Notes under the pieces: generated by a model
What the model was told of the DNA's origin: nothing
The model's database searches: none
Seen by the model: only the letters and a program-made list of their open reading frames with translations
From: Gorsachius magnificus
Taxonomy: Eukaryota; Chordata; Aves; Pelecaniformes; Ardeidae
Assembly: GCA_034008185.1 (NCBI GenBank)
Contig: CM067109.1
Span: forward strand, 37,542,885-37,606,884
DNA: 64,000 bases
Direction of reading: 5' to 3'
Position numbers and translations under genes: made by a program
Part shown: in pieces, positions 1 to 13,800 of the stretch
How the letters are laid out: each line of letters opens with the position of its first letter
How positions within the stretch are numbered: the stretch's first letter is position 1

Positions 1-3000
1 GTATTCACAGTGGAAAACTGGGGAAAAGTTCTGACATGCCTTAAGTTTATGGCAGCATTTCCACAGACTTTAACATAACTAAGGTTCTGTCCCAGATTCT
101 GACTTACATTTAACCTCTCAAGGAACAGCTATAGAAACACATTATTTTGGCTGAAAAAACCACCTTGAATTATGACATTTTTCTCTTGCATCAGCTGCAG
201 TATCTGCTCATCTCCTAAGACACATCTAGATAGTCTAAGGTAGCTGATAATCTTAAATCACAATAGAAATTTCATTATGAAGTGTAATACTAACATACAG
301 GAAAAATAATCACAATGACACTACAGTAGAACAAGACCCCAGTTTCCAAGAGTAACACTGCCAAGAAATAATCAATCCCTGGCACTTTTGTACTCTGATT
401 TAGACAGATAACAATAAAATGCAGCAGTAGTATCCCAGGCACACGAAGAATAAACATTTTATAGGATTGTATTTGAGAAAGAAAGATGTTTTCAGTCTAA
501 AAAAAAGTCTGACCAGCTCTGTCTTTTGTGTCTATGGTGGAATTTCAGCTCGAAACAAGGGAAAGAGGCATTGTCTGGTTTGAATCAGGGACTTGGCTGT
601 GGGTTTCCAGATTTTCAGGTAAATTCTTTGTTGCTGGTACCCCTGGAATTTCTCTTTGACCCTTCTCCCCTCAATATCTTATTCTAGAATAAACCCACCA
701 ATCTTTTCAAATAACAGAATTCTTGTTTTTCTGCCAGCCTTTACTGAGGAGATTCAAGGATCCTTTCTTTCCAGCCTGGACTGAAGCATTTGAAAGAACA
801 CAATTCAGCATGGTTTAGATATGACTCACCTCCCTGATCTCTTAAAATGAAAAAACTGAAAAAAATACTATCTTTAGTGAAATATGTCTTAGGGCTCCCC
901 AGATAAACAAAGATCCCAGTTACCAGGCTGCAGCATCCGAGCACCTTCGGTGAGATTTCCATGCCCACTGAAGGCTTCAGACCTCTAAGTCTCCCTGCCT
1001 GACAAAATGTGAGGCTGTTTTGAAGCATTTTCAAAACAATGAACAAGCATTGATCTTGATGACAGGGAAGGAACACGTAGGCAAGAGTCAGGTGTAATAT
1101 GCATGTCTCCTACTTAACAGTCACAGATAACTTATGGGATATTCCAGTGCTTTCATGTAAAAAATATGGCTGCTGATTACTACTTTTTTTTTTTTTAAAT
1201 TTACTTTGCTTCCATGATTTATAGTAAGTTTTCTTGTTAAAAAAAAAAAAAATCTTTCACCAATGTGTGTTTTGGCAGTTCTCAACGTATTTAAATTAGT
1301 TTTCAGGTACCTTAGAAACCCAAATATGTCAACTTGTTATTCTAACATTTCTCGTAGCCTTTTGAGTAATTAAAAAGCAGTCTGAATTCTGAGGTTATTA
1401 TTGAAAAGGTCAGTTATGTTCATAAAGAATACAGACTTGTGCACCAAAGCATTTTCACTGAAATGCAGTGAAGGTACTTGGATTTGTGAAAGGCTTGTCT
1501 GAGCTTTTGTTTTTGAACTATTAAATGGATTTGGTGGAGTCAGAAAGGAGCCTGATAAAAAACACAGTATTAAAACTTTATACTACCCATAAAGGTCATA
1601 TTTTGTTATGAGATTCAGCTTGTGTGAAAGGCCTTCTGCTGTGCATATATTGAAAGGAAGGCATAGAAGCATTTTTCAGCTCCTTCCAGTCACCACTCTG
1701 CTTCCAGAATCATGTTGACAAAGAGCGAGGATTCTTCTTCTGGCCTTGAGACTTTCACATCATCTTGGGAAAAATGGGGCAAAGGCAGTAGAGTGAATTT
1801 TCTTCTGTACACTAGAAGTGAAGTGGCAGTGGCAAAAGCTACAACTGACCTTTCAGAAGTGTATTCTGGATTCACCTAAACAGATTTAGAATAGCCATAT
1901 AGCTGTGTGCCTCATTAGCACAGCCTTTCAGTTCTAGAGGGATCAGGAATCCAAGAGGAGGGAAATCTTTTAATCCCTCTGTCCTCTAGGCCCAAGTGAG
2001 ACCAGGAATGTAAAGAAGCAAGAAAAGCAAAGAGGGAAAAAAAAAGCCAATTTCATAACACTGGTTCGATTTTGGACTAATTGTGTCCTATACTCTGGCT
2101 ACTCCTTAAAAATCAAACATTCTAATGCTCTCTCTTCCTCCTTCTTAATCTGAATAGTGCATTTAAATCTTTCAGTGAATGACATCTTCCTGTCACTTGC
2201 TGTCACCACAGTTATTGCATTTTGGAACATCTCATTCTAGTTGCTACTGTCCCGCTTTTTGCTTGTTTTTATGTAGCTAGTTGGTCTGATAAATATCTCA
2301 AGTACTGCTCTTGTTCATTTTCATTCTTGCTCATCCTCTTGTCATGTTTCCTTCATGAGTTCAGTCACGGCTATCTTCTCTGTGTGGACAGATTATGCGT
2401 TCATCTCTCCATTTTCGTCACTGTCTCCCTCTTTGGAAGGCTATGCTAGGTTTGTGTGCTGCACTGAGCAGCAAAGTACTCTAAATGGTAAGTTAGTAGA
2501 GCTGAGTAGGAGTGAGGGGATAGAGGAAACGGAGGAACAAAGTTCAAGGAATTTGGAAATCATGAGGGAAAAAAATAATTACTAAAAAGCAGAAGTTTGG
2601 AGGGGAGACAGGAAGAGAGTGAAAAGAGGCCTCAGCTGCTGTCATCCTTCAAATCCTTTTTTCTGCCCCAGCTGCCCCAGCCTGAAGCTGTCACTGTATC
2701 TGACCTCCTGGTGCTCCAGGGTCCGTGGCTCAGCTCTACTGTTCTACTGGAACAGGCAGAGCAGAGCCCTGGCTCAGGCTGCTGAGGAAACTGACAAGCT
2801 GTGAGGAAGGGCTGTGAGCAAGTCTGTAGGATGGAGGCGTGCATGATAAGAAAGGTAAAATTACAGAACTGGGACTGTTGGGAAAGGGATCGTTAGCTCA
2901 GGGGCTAGGGAGAAATCAGCAAAACTGAAAGGTACAAATTCCTAAGTGTACAATTAGGGTTGTGACTGATTTGGTGGGAGAGCAGCACTGACGCCAACAT

Positions 3001-6000
3001 ATCCCCTCCTGCCTACCCAGCAAAAATACTCCTCTGGTGTTTTTCTGGGGTGGTAAGCATACTAATGATGAACCCACCAGCTGCCTTTTGTGTGCTAGTT
3101 CAAATAACTGTTTTATGCGTATACACTGATGATAGGAAATTGCTATATGTAAGAAAGGGAAGAAGAAGCCACACTCATGTTGAATGCAGCAGCAGGACCA
3201 GAGTGATTGATGCTTCCTCTTCTAATTGGATTTGGAAGTATGCAAATAACAACACATCCAAGGAGAAAGGACAACATACACAAAGGACTGTGTGAAGTTA
3301 TGGAACTCATCCCTATTCAACTTGTTGGAGTGAGCAGGATTAGCAATGCATCCTGAGCAGGAAGATAAGTAAACATCACCTGTCAGGACCTCTGGGAGAA
3401 GGAGAGGGACAGTTTTCCTGATGGAGGGCAGTGTAGAGGCCCTCGTAGCAGAGGAACAGAAAATGGAGCAGGTGAGGTGTGTAGCTAAACAAAAGGTAAA
3501 CAATATATTTCGAAGTTAAAGTCATGAACCTATCACTTTGAAAGAAGTAGAAAACAAATTTGCTAATATCACATTTCCCCACAACTGGCTACTGTATTTT
3601 CAGTAGAAACACAATGGGAATAGAAGGAGATCTTTCAGGGGCCCTTTTTATCAATATGTTTGCTCCATGAGCTGTGTACAGGGTAATTTCACAGGAAGGA
3701 AACTGAAAAATATAAATCACATGAAATAAGGTTTTTTTTCTTCTCAGAAACATCATATTGGATTTTAGCATGCCATAATCTGATTGACTCTTGTTCTTTA
3801 CTAAATCCCCAATAGCATATGTGACAAGTAAAGTACTGGAAATAGTTGCTTTTTAAAAAGTGATTTAACACCAAAGAACAATCCACTGAGACACAAGGGC
3901 CAAGAACTCTATTTGGCATGGCTTCAAAGGTCATTTGCACATTTTACATTGAGCTGGATTTCTCCTGGATGCCACTGTGGCAGAAATTCTACATAAATTT
4001 TTTTCCAAGAAAGTCTAAGTGGGGAAAAACAGACCTTCTACAAAGGTGAAGAGTGGAACAGGAAACATTTAAGATTTCAATCACAGGAATATTTTGTGTA
4101 GTCTCTGAATGGGGAATAAAATTGAGAGGGTGGGATGAAATGGTGTGTTACCATAAAATGTCTGGTGTTTCTAACAGCCAAAGAGGCAAGTTTGTTCATG
4201 AAAAACTTGAGCCCACTCACAGGAAACTGGGTCAAGTAAGTTGTCTGATTTCTTTTGAGAAGCAAAAACTACCTACATACAAAAAATTAGTTTAAGGTTT
4301 ACAGATGGAGGAAACTCTATGGCAGGAGAGGAAACATAATAAATTTGGAAAAGCTGGCAATACTTGAACAAAAGATATTTATTAAGAAAGGCTCCTAGTT
4401 GTATTTAAGATTTCTTGGCTGTAGTTTTAGCCTAAGTACCCCTTAAGGACATGAGTTACTAATGAAGCAATCCATGTTAGCATTAAGTCACTCCTTCCTC
4501 TGTCCTTTTGCTGCAGTAAGTTCCACTTGCTGTTCACCACTGTGAGATCTAAGGCAGTGCTCCTCTGCCATTCCACCTGTGCTGCCTGCGTTGATGCCGT
4601 GGGGTGATGCGTGCCCGGAGCTGGCAGGGATGGGGCTGGGCTGCCCCAAACCATTGCATTTAAACCATTACAGGTCTTAAAAATAGATTTACATTTGTTT
4701 TAGCTTGCTTGGAGTGGGTGCCAATGGATCTTCCTTTCTGGAGTCCCGAGGTTCTTGTGGGTTACTTGCCTCCTTTCTCCAACCAGTTTCCACAGCCAAC
4801 CTGTTCTCAAAGGCTTTGAAGAACCCTAGTCCCAGGGTTTACAGAACTGTGAGATTTCCAGGAGTATTATAAAACTGAAGAACCACATTGTGCTAGTATT
4901 AGGAATTTTAACTTTGGTCATGCTAGATGTTTTAGTCTTAGGTAATATATATGGTTTACAGGAGGAAAGCACAGAATCTGTGAACTGTCAATAGTTTGCA
5001 ACACACTCTGAGTAACCCTCAGAAAAAATGGCATCATATATGCTCTGCTATACATGAAAATGTATGAACAGTTTTCGTTCTGAATATTAAAACCATGTTG
5101 TATTTCTAAGGATTTCCATTACAAAAAATGTTAAAGGAACTTTAAAATCTTGATTCCAACAAACATACACATTCTGAACTGGGTTTGTGAGAACAATTCA
5201 TTTGACTACAATATGCTGTACCTATCATCAAAATGAATCATAAGAATAAATATCTGCTGCATGAATACCGACTAAGTTTCCATGGCAAAATAAAAACTAA
5301 TAAAAATCAAATATTTCCTAACATATCTGGAAGGCAGAAGCTGTTTGGGAAAGGAAAAACTTGGGAAAAATCAAGTCACACAGAGTTCCATATGTATGCA
5401 TCAATATTGTGCCTAGTGATATTTGACAGTAGGATTTTTCTGTAGGTATGCCATACCAAGTGTGCTGAAATTTTCCAAATGAGTAAAATGTTCTGTGATG
5501 AGACCCAACAAAATCATTCTGGTTTATTTCTATTAGCATTGCTTGCATAATCAGCTCAGAGGACATGAGCGGAAGTCAGTCACCTGAAGATTAAAAAAAA
5601 CAAACTCAAAACAAAGCAAGAAATGAAATACAGTGCAGCAATTTTTAAAATGTAAATGCAAAGGGCAAACAGATAAATTATTCTATTAAGAATCTCTGTT
5701 ATTATAGTTTACATAAATTAGAACTACTGTTACATGTTCCAGATAACACTTACTTTAAAACTCAATGAATTCAGTTAAAAAAGCCAATACAACAATTTAG
5801 CCAAAGATGTGTCTGGCTTCAAGGGGCATTCTCATGTCTTTAAGGTTAAGTTGATATACTTGGTTGCTCTGCTGAGGTATTCCATTAATTTTATTTTTTC
5901 TAATAAAAAATAAAGTGTCCATACTTAAAGGGGCTTCACTTTTTCTATAAAGATGAAAAGGAAAATCAGTGAGAATGTAAGAAAGACCTGTGTTTTGAAC

Positions 6001-6121
6001 AGTGAAGTATGTGTTTATGATTATTTGAATTGTAGGGCTCCCAATAATGAGGAAGGACTAATTTTCATTTCCAGTCCTACAAAACACGTACAACTCATAT
6101 GTTTCTTCCTTATATTTTCAG
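1..6121. other. Unique AT-rich DNA, no gene recognised
   Basis: I see no recognisable gene, RNA or transposon here. Poly-T and poly-A runs lie at about 1183-1196 and 1239-1251. A small GC-raised patch lies at about 4540-4650. The open frames are all short (up to about 110 codons), lie on both strands, and match nothing I know. They are what random sequence of this composition gives. Confidence 0.6.
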
Positions 6122-6168
6122 GAGAGATCAATGACAGTGACTGGGAATCTCCAGTTGGAGAGCTTTAA
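6122..6168 (+). other. Weak candidate terminal exon
   Basis: A pyrimidine-rich tract ending in TTTTCAG (through 6121) is followed by an open stretch reading EINDSDWESPVGEL and then TAA at 6166-6168. An ATTAAA hexamer lies about 160 bases downstream at 6326-6331. The arrangement resembles a short last coding exon with a 3' UTR. However, 14 codons after a good acceptor occur often by chance, no upstream donor partner was identified, and I do not recognise the peptide. Probably not real. Confidence 0.12.
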
Positions 6169-9100
6169 CTTGAGATTCCTAAAAAGGGGCCTGATTTTTT
6201 TTTAAATATTTTGATCCTTTTTTTTCTTGAAATTGCATTCTTTAAAGTGGGTCATCTTGAAGTAGAAGCACAAAAAAATTTTAACAAATCAGTGTTTTCT
6301 GAAAGTGCACTCCAAAATGTTTTGCATTAAACTGTTCTGCATTCTAATCTTAGTCTATTCAAATATGCCCTAGTCAGACCACCAGACTGCCTCCCACCCA
6401 TTTTAAAACATGTTTCTCATATATTAAGAATCAACTCACACAACTTGCAGTCATTAACAGTAAATGTAGGCAAAATACAGTATCTGTGTCAAAAACATCA
6501 TGGGTATTTTAACTTCTGTTAATGTGTAATGAAAGTCTGATACAATTCCAAATCCTTCTATTGATTAAAAAACATCGATTCAGTTGTTTTGAGAAGAAAG
6601 CTCCGCTAATGAGTCTCAGAAGTTCTCTGCACTTCTGCAGCTAGGATCTGACCATCTGAACCTTCTCTGGAAAGAAAATAAAAAATAAATAATAATGATA
6701 ATTTCCAGTGATATTTTGAATAGTTTAAAAAAGGAAAATAAGTAAAGAAAAACAGAAAAAATGAAGAAAATTAAATAACTAATTAGTGGAAGGAAACCCA
6801 AATGTTTAATAATTTTCCACTGCTCTCATCTAGTCTTGCTGGACTTCTCCTGGTTTGCTACTTAATATAGAAGGCATCAGAGTGTAAGAGTTTGCCCACT
6901 CTTATTTGGAGTAGTACACAAATGCATCGTAGTATTATTTGGTATTATACTCTTAACTGGAGACAAGGTTTACTTACAGTAGAGGAATATTAGGAGCTGT
7001 CTCTATTTCTCAGCTTGTGGCTCTTGTGATAAATTAGAACAAGTATAATGCTGCTGTAACGGACGTCATTCTGCATTTCCTCCTGAACTTGTGTTACAAG
7101 GCTTAGTTGTAAGAGAATTTGATCTCAGCAGTTACACGGCACTGTCAGAAAGATCCTTGTCAGCACTTCATTGTGGTAATAAGGAGGGGAGGAAAAGTGG
7201 TTGTTAATACTGAACTATTGCAAGCTATCTCTGTAGACATAATGTATGATCAGATGTAAGATTTGAATACAAATTTGTGTTTTTCAAGCCATCACAAAGC
7301 CCACCTCAAGATCAGTCCCTTAAAGGAAAACCAACCTAGGTGTTGGCTTATACACCTATCTTAAGACAGAACAAGTTACCCTGAAAATGTACATTCACTG
7401 ATTAAAGAAGGAGTATAGATGACTTCATTAGACTATTTTACATTCATCTTCCATATAGATACAATGGATCTCTTCTTTCCCTTCCATGTTCTTTATACCT
7501 AAAACTGGGTGCAGGCTTGGTCACCTTCCACCCATCCCCAGCACCTGCAGAGGATCAGAACTTGCCATACATACTCTCCAGAAGAATATTTTTTTGAAGT
7601 TATTGCAGTGAACCAGAAAAATCCATCTTCTGGCTTCTACTGGTTATGGAATGAGTTTTAAGTTTCAGAGACATTGCCAAATAGGTGAAGCATCTCTTTG
7701 CTAACTATGTTATTTGTTTTAAGAACTGTTTCAACCAGAATTTCTGTACAAAATTATGGGAATGTGGGATGGGATGTATGCTTTTTTTGCAGTGCTTCCC
7801 AGGGGACCTGGGCCCAAATTGTAATGTTGATTCCCTGTATCTGTACTGAATGAGCATTATAGGAAGAATTTTGCTAATACTACATTTTATTGCAAGCATT
7901 TCCTCATGGTGTTCACAGGAAAGGAAAAAAAAAAAAAAAGAAAATTACCAGAGGAAAACAAAGAATAATGACATAAACCTTATCCAAAGGGATTCCCTGT
8001 ATTGAACATACCAAAGGGACAACTATCACAGGGTGAACTCTTAGACACTCTTCAGGGGATTACAGAGGGTGAAGGTCAAACAGGATGGAATTTTATGACT
8101 TAGGGTGTGAGTGGAGGCTGGTTCATGTACACTAAAAATAGCATTTGTAAGAGATCCTGAGAGACAAATTAATTTTGATTTCATTGATTCAGAACAGAGC
8201 AAAGGAGGTAAACCAGGATACTAGTGTAAGAGATTGCAAACTTGCAAGGATTCCCAAGGGTCAGGCTTTATGCAAATTCAGGTGTTTCTCAGTTCACTCT
8301 GCTGCTTCAGTCTCCAGCAGTTAACAAGATTTACGCCTCTGAGCTGGAATCAAATTATTCTGTACATTTCCGTAAATGCTGTTCAACATAATATCAGCCA
8401 GGTTTGCTGACAGTTCATAAAGAAGTCAATAAGTATATGTTATTTATTGAGATGTCAAGTCAGAAAACTGTGTAAATGAAAATACTAGTGCAACCTTTTC
8501 CTCTTAAAAGACACATTGGTCTCTTTTAGGGAACACTTCAAGGAGTTTCACTCCTGTAATCAATATATTTCTGTATTTGTACACCTAATCAAAGCACATC
8601 TGCTTTTCAGCTAAATTGCTGTTCAATAAAAGAGTCATAGAATCAAAATTAACTTTATTACATTGATTTCTTTTGTTCTGCATGTTACTTGGACTGCAAA
8701 ATTAAATATTTTCGTTTTAATAACTAAAACCTGACACAAAATCATTCCTTTAGAAAACATTCTCCTCCCTCAAGACTACAGCATCTTAAACTGCAGCCAC
8801 TGCCATTCATCATTTTAGCTATGAGTATTCAACAATTCTGTAGATGGTTTTTCTAAGCATTTTCCTCACTAAGCCTGACACCTGTTACTCAGTATCTATA
8901 CAGAAAAGCTTGTTGCAGCTGCTTGCAGAACAAGCTCTTGGAAGAATCTGATGACTGGGACATGGGACTCAATCCTTTCTCTCACTAAAAATAATATAGT
9001 TTCCTAAAGCAGACAGGTCTTGCACAGTCAGTTGCACTAGTTGTTCAGAAGGTATTTCTGACCAGGGAAACAGTTATAAAAAGTCAGGAAATTTAACCAT

Positions 9101-10638
9101 GTGCTTTAGAGGTTGCTGTCAATTACATGGAAGAACTCAAGGCTAGCACCTTGGAGGTTAATGGAAGTGCTCCGTCCAGGCAGGTCTTCACACAGCCAAG
9201 TGCACAGACAATGCATGCATTGCTGTGGGACTTGGCTTCTGTCACAGTGCTGTTAACCCCCAGTCAGAGGAAACATCATGCACTGCTCCCCAAAACCAGC
9301 CACTGTGGAGGGGCTGTCACCTCTTCACTGCAAATGTACCAGGACAAGAAAGCCTCCACATGGGAAAACTCACCCTTGCTTGGGCAAAGTCCCAACCTTC
9401 ACAGATTTTTGAAAGCAAAACCAGCATAGTGGCAGGTGATAAACCTATATCAGATTTGCCCAAATTGTACTGAAGCCTGGTTCCCCCTGTGTGCAGAGCT
9501 GACACACTTTTACTTGGGTATACTCTAGGGCAGCTGGAAATAGAGATGCTACCGAGAGGGTGTGAAGCTCACAGCAGAGCAGAGTAGCTGCAGTTTGGTA
9601 CTGTATTTCACAGCAAAGCTTCAGCCTGGAGTTGATGGGAAGCTCACAAAGCCTTCTTCCACAATATCCCAGGCTCCAGTGGCCCTGAAAAGGAGCAGGG
9701 CTCTTCAGTGAAGGTCAGCACTGCTTACATTCACAAGTTGTTAATAAAGAGGAAGGACACACCTAAGACTATTGCTAAGGTACCTGACTGAACTATCATT
9801 GACCTGTTAACTGCTATCTTCCCCAAATTAATTGGAACCCTCTTTACTCCCCCTAGAATGTTGTCTTTGGACTCAGCTATGACTGGGAAAGATTTGCCCC
9901 AGCAGGAGTCTTTCAGGAGGTGATTTGTTTGGGGACTGAGCCAGTATTACTGCAGTGTTTGAAGGGGCCCACAGGCAGATTGACTTGGCCCTTTTTTCTG
10001 CCAGCACCTGGCAGAAGGTTGCACAAGGATGAACAAACTTTCCATAATGAAACCCAAATGGTGAGTTTATTTTCATGTTTCTCTCTCAGCTGAATTCTTG
10101 CATTATTAATGCCATTTATCTTTAACTAGAAGGAAAATTCAAGTAAAACTTTCAGCCATATTTGAATTCTTTGCTCAAAAAGCAGATTTTTAATCGTAGC
10201 TAAACAATGGCTCAAGTTAGGAATTTAGTTTTCAATCTGTTTTATAATCTCAGATGAAGAAGTAAAATAATGCGTATTTAAAGATTAGCTTCTTACTTAA
10301 AAAAAAAAAAAATCACAAAATTTTCCCACGTTTGTATGTGTATTGACTTATCTGAAGTGTTTAGTGTCTGACTTGAGTAAAAGTACCAAAGAATAGATTA
10401 TATTAGAACTGAAGAGACCATTTTGATTCTTTTTTTCTTTTTTCTTCAGGACAGAAGACATTCACCTTATGCTGACAAACATTTTTCTAGAATGTATTGG
10501 TTCTGTTGGAGGCTTTGATCACATTATTTGAGGGAGACTTGCCTTGGCCAAAGGGAGTTTATCCAATCCAGAAACCACCAAACAGCAAAATCTGTCCTTG
10601 TCCTAAAGAAATATTTGAGAATGGATGCTTTGACATTT
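6169..10638. other. Unique AT-rich DNA, no gene recognised
   Basis: Nothing recognisable. A poly-A run lies at about 7926-7940. The stretch around 9120-9720 is somewhat less AT-rich and has a 100-codon plus-strand frame (9127-9429) that overlaps another frame and has no family resemblance. I do not call it a gene. Confidence 0.55.
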
Positions 10639-10840
10639 CATAGAATGATATAAATGTTGATTGGGCCTCTGCAGGTTATCTGGTCCAACCTCTGGCTTGA
10701 AGCAGGATGGTAGCCAAAGTTATATCAGATCAGCTGTAGCTTCATCTCACTGTATGTGGAAAAATTCTAACAATGGCAAGTCCACAATCATTCTGCATAA
10801 CCTGTTCCAATGATGAATGTTCTGCCATGAAAGATCCTTC
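10639..10840 (-). mobile_element. CR1 LINE 3'-end fragment (old)
   Basis: On the plus strand this begins TCATAGAATGAT and continues with worn versions of the avian CR1 3'-end words: GGGCCTCTGCAGGTTATCTG, GTCCAACCTCTGGCTTGAAG, and AACCTGTTCCA near 10800. The order matches the reverse complement of a CR1 3' UTR and ORF2 end, so the element is on the minus strand and 5'-truncated. Divergence is high. The inner boundary near 10840 is approximate. Confidence 0.7.
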
Positions 10841-13800
10841 CACATGAGCTGGTGGGAATGGGGTCTATAGGTACCTGCACATTTGGAAGGAAAAAGTTAC
10901 CAGTGAAGAACAGGTCAAGGCAAGGGAACATACTTTTTGAGAGGGAAACATGCAGAAATTTCCCCATGACTGACAAGCTCTGGGCACTGTAAATCCTGTT
11001 GAAACTAAAAGCACTGATAAACCAGCCAAACATCAACAATGCACACTGGTGTGACTGGCAGGGTGTGTAACTTGGACTACAGCCATGCTCTGCACAGACG
11101 ACGACTGCAGGGCTATATATGCACTTGATGAAACAAGGGGTCCCTGGGGGACTTTCCAAACAGCTATGCAGAAGGCAGCACAACCGTCAGCTTGTGAGTC
11201 TACAGCTGGGATTGGGCTCCCCATCGCTGATCTGATGAGGCAACTGTGAGTCAGCTGCATGAGGGAATAACTGAATGTGGTGCCTGAATAGTTATCTGCT
11301 ATTAATAACAGCAGGCTAATGAATAAAAGGTGTTTCCAAAATTACTGGTTGTAGTCTGTGTCTGCCCCCTACTCAATCTCCTATTAGGGAAAAGGGATTT
11401 TACAACTCGTCTCTATTTTCCAAACTGCTGCCTTGAACTGGGGGGGCCAAAAATGGGCAGGTTAGGTGTAGCTTAACATTTCCTTGACTGAATTGTCATT
11501 TTCTTCCAGGTAGAAGTTTTTTTTTTTCTTCTTTTTTTTTCTTTTTAGACTACTTGTTTTAAGGAATGTTTCCTTTGCTTGAACTAGCAGTACTGAAGTT
11601 GAATTAAATACTTCTCTGTTGTTATTTAATCCCAGTAGTGTATCACCTTACAGAATACTGTGTGAAAACACACATTCCTGCTTAGAAAAAGTGAAATTGA
11701 AAACAAAAGCATTTCCCAGCAAAATTGCTCAGGTCCTTGCCACGAGTCCTTCAATTGGCTTGAGAGCCTAAAGCATTTTCTAACTGTCCTGTATGTGTTA
11801 CTCACCCTTTCAGAGATTACTTTTCTTGCTTACTGATAGCTGCATTGCAGGAGAGGCTGGGAATGGTTTCTCTGATGCAATCCCATCATCTGGTGCTAGA
11901 AGTATGGGGAACAAATTTAGTGAGGGAGGAAGGATCGAAGCTATGATTGGTAAGATTAGGTCTTTTCCCTCTGGGTGCTGGCATCAGGGTGACATGAGGC
12001 AAGGACTAAGGAAATGCTGGAAGTGACCCAGACTACATCTTACACTTCAGTTTCTGTGTTATCCTTGTCTTGTTCCCCCCCTGTAAAATCTTCCCTGAGT
12101 ATTCCTGTTCCTAAAAACAAATTATTTTATTCTTCAACTAGTCATTTCACTAGCCTTTCTCTCCTTTCCACCCCTATGCAAGCATGGAGTTTTGGTTGGA
12201 AATTACACTATTGTAATATCTTATCTGAATTTGAAGAGCCATTTGGGACTGCAAGAACAGAAGTAAAGCTTAAGAAGTCAAAACAGTTCCCCTTCCTCCC
12301 TTTCTTTCTTTTTCTCTGACAATTGAAAACAAACACTTGCAGAAATCTTATACAAGACTTAAAAATGGTCTTCCTTAAAAGTATAATAAAATGTATAAGA
12401 GGTTCGAGCCTGAGCTGGCAGTCTGTTGTCGTAAACCTCCCCCAAAACATGCCTGATGGTTCTGTTTCTGCTAATCTGTGCTGATTTCAAACTTCTTTTT
12501 TTTTTTTTTTCAGTCCCTTGAATGGCTGCTGAAGTTTTCTCTGTATACAGTCTGGAGCCTAATGTCTTTGGATAGCAAATATGCACTCCTTGCTCCAGAG
12601 AAACTGAGGGGTATCAATAAGAGTTTATTGCCCGAATAAAAGTCTTTGAATTTCCTGCACCCAACATTCAGAAGATACATTTGATAAACCCTCGTAGGAG
12701 AAGACTTCTCAGAGGAAGTAATTGCTCTCTTAAAAGGCTGAGAGAGTTGTTTGTAGGAGGCAGTGGGTGAAGGAAGGGAGTAGCACTTCCTGCTTTAGAA
12801 TTGAAAGATAACAGTATACACAAACTTTCAAACAGTTTTGTTTTCGTCATCAGAAATGCTAACTGGGTTTGGCTACCTTATCCTCTGCTTCTGTGTACTC
12901 AGGATTACTGATACCACATGAATCCTCTGTATCTCTCACAGCCCTTCCTGCATTTTCTTTACACTGCACAAGACCGTTCCACTGAAAACTCGTGTACCTT
13001 ATTTGCACAGCTGTTGTAACCTCTCTTCATTATATCTCTGTGGCTTTGCTCTGGGAAAGCTGGGCAGGACTGCTTTGGTTGGAGTGAATGGCCATGCTAT
13101 GCTGCTGAGGTTTTTCTCTTTTCTCACTTCTCTCATTTTATCCTTTCTCATATTTGCCTCTCTTGGCATGCATGTGGGCTTGTATGCAGAGCTATGGCAT
13201 TCGTGTTGATGAATGCTAACTAGGCAAAAGCTGGTGCAGCTCCAAGTAATCATTTTGCAAGTAATTCATTTGGATACTGAATACCCAGCCTGCAGTTTTT
13301 ATACATCTACCAAAGGGATAGCTTTCTTCATTAATTCAACACTCCTTCCAGAAGGACATTATCATCCCTTTCTCCCAGTTCTGGTTTCTTTACAATTTGT
13401 AGGACTGCAGTATTGCTGCATCTGTACCTAAAAGCAACCTCTAAGGTAACTCCTTCCACCTACACAAGTCTGTGGGCTCACATGCCATGTTGGTCAGGTT
13501 ATTATTCAGTGAAGAATCCAAGAATCCAGGTTGTTATTCAGCAAGGAAAGTCCCATGATCAGCACACACCCCTGCTCTCACATGTGCTTTAAGCTTCTAG
13601 CAAGTTTAAGAGGCTTCTAGCACAGGAGGCAGGAGGTGCATGCAGTGAATGCACTTAGATGGAAGAAGTACCTCTCTTAAGAAGGACAGAAGGGTCTTAC
13701 TGCCTGGTTTGAAGGAGTTTTTTTCTGCTTTCATGAATTAAGCTGTGCTGTCCCTCTCCTGTCTCAAGGAAAATCAATATATACACATAAATCTTTTATC

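Noticed and set aside
9127..9429. 100-codon plus-strand frame as a gene
   Set aside because: Overlapping open frames on both strands, no splice signals of note and no recognisable domain.
10788..11183. 131-codon minus-strand frame as a host gene
   Set aside because: It begins in a CR1 remnant, overlaps a second frame and shows no family resemblance.
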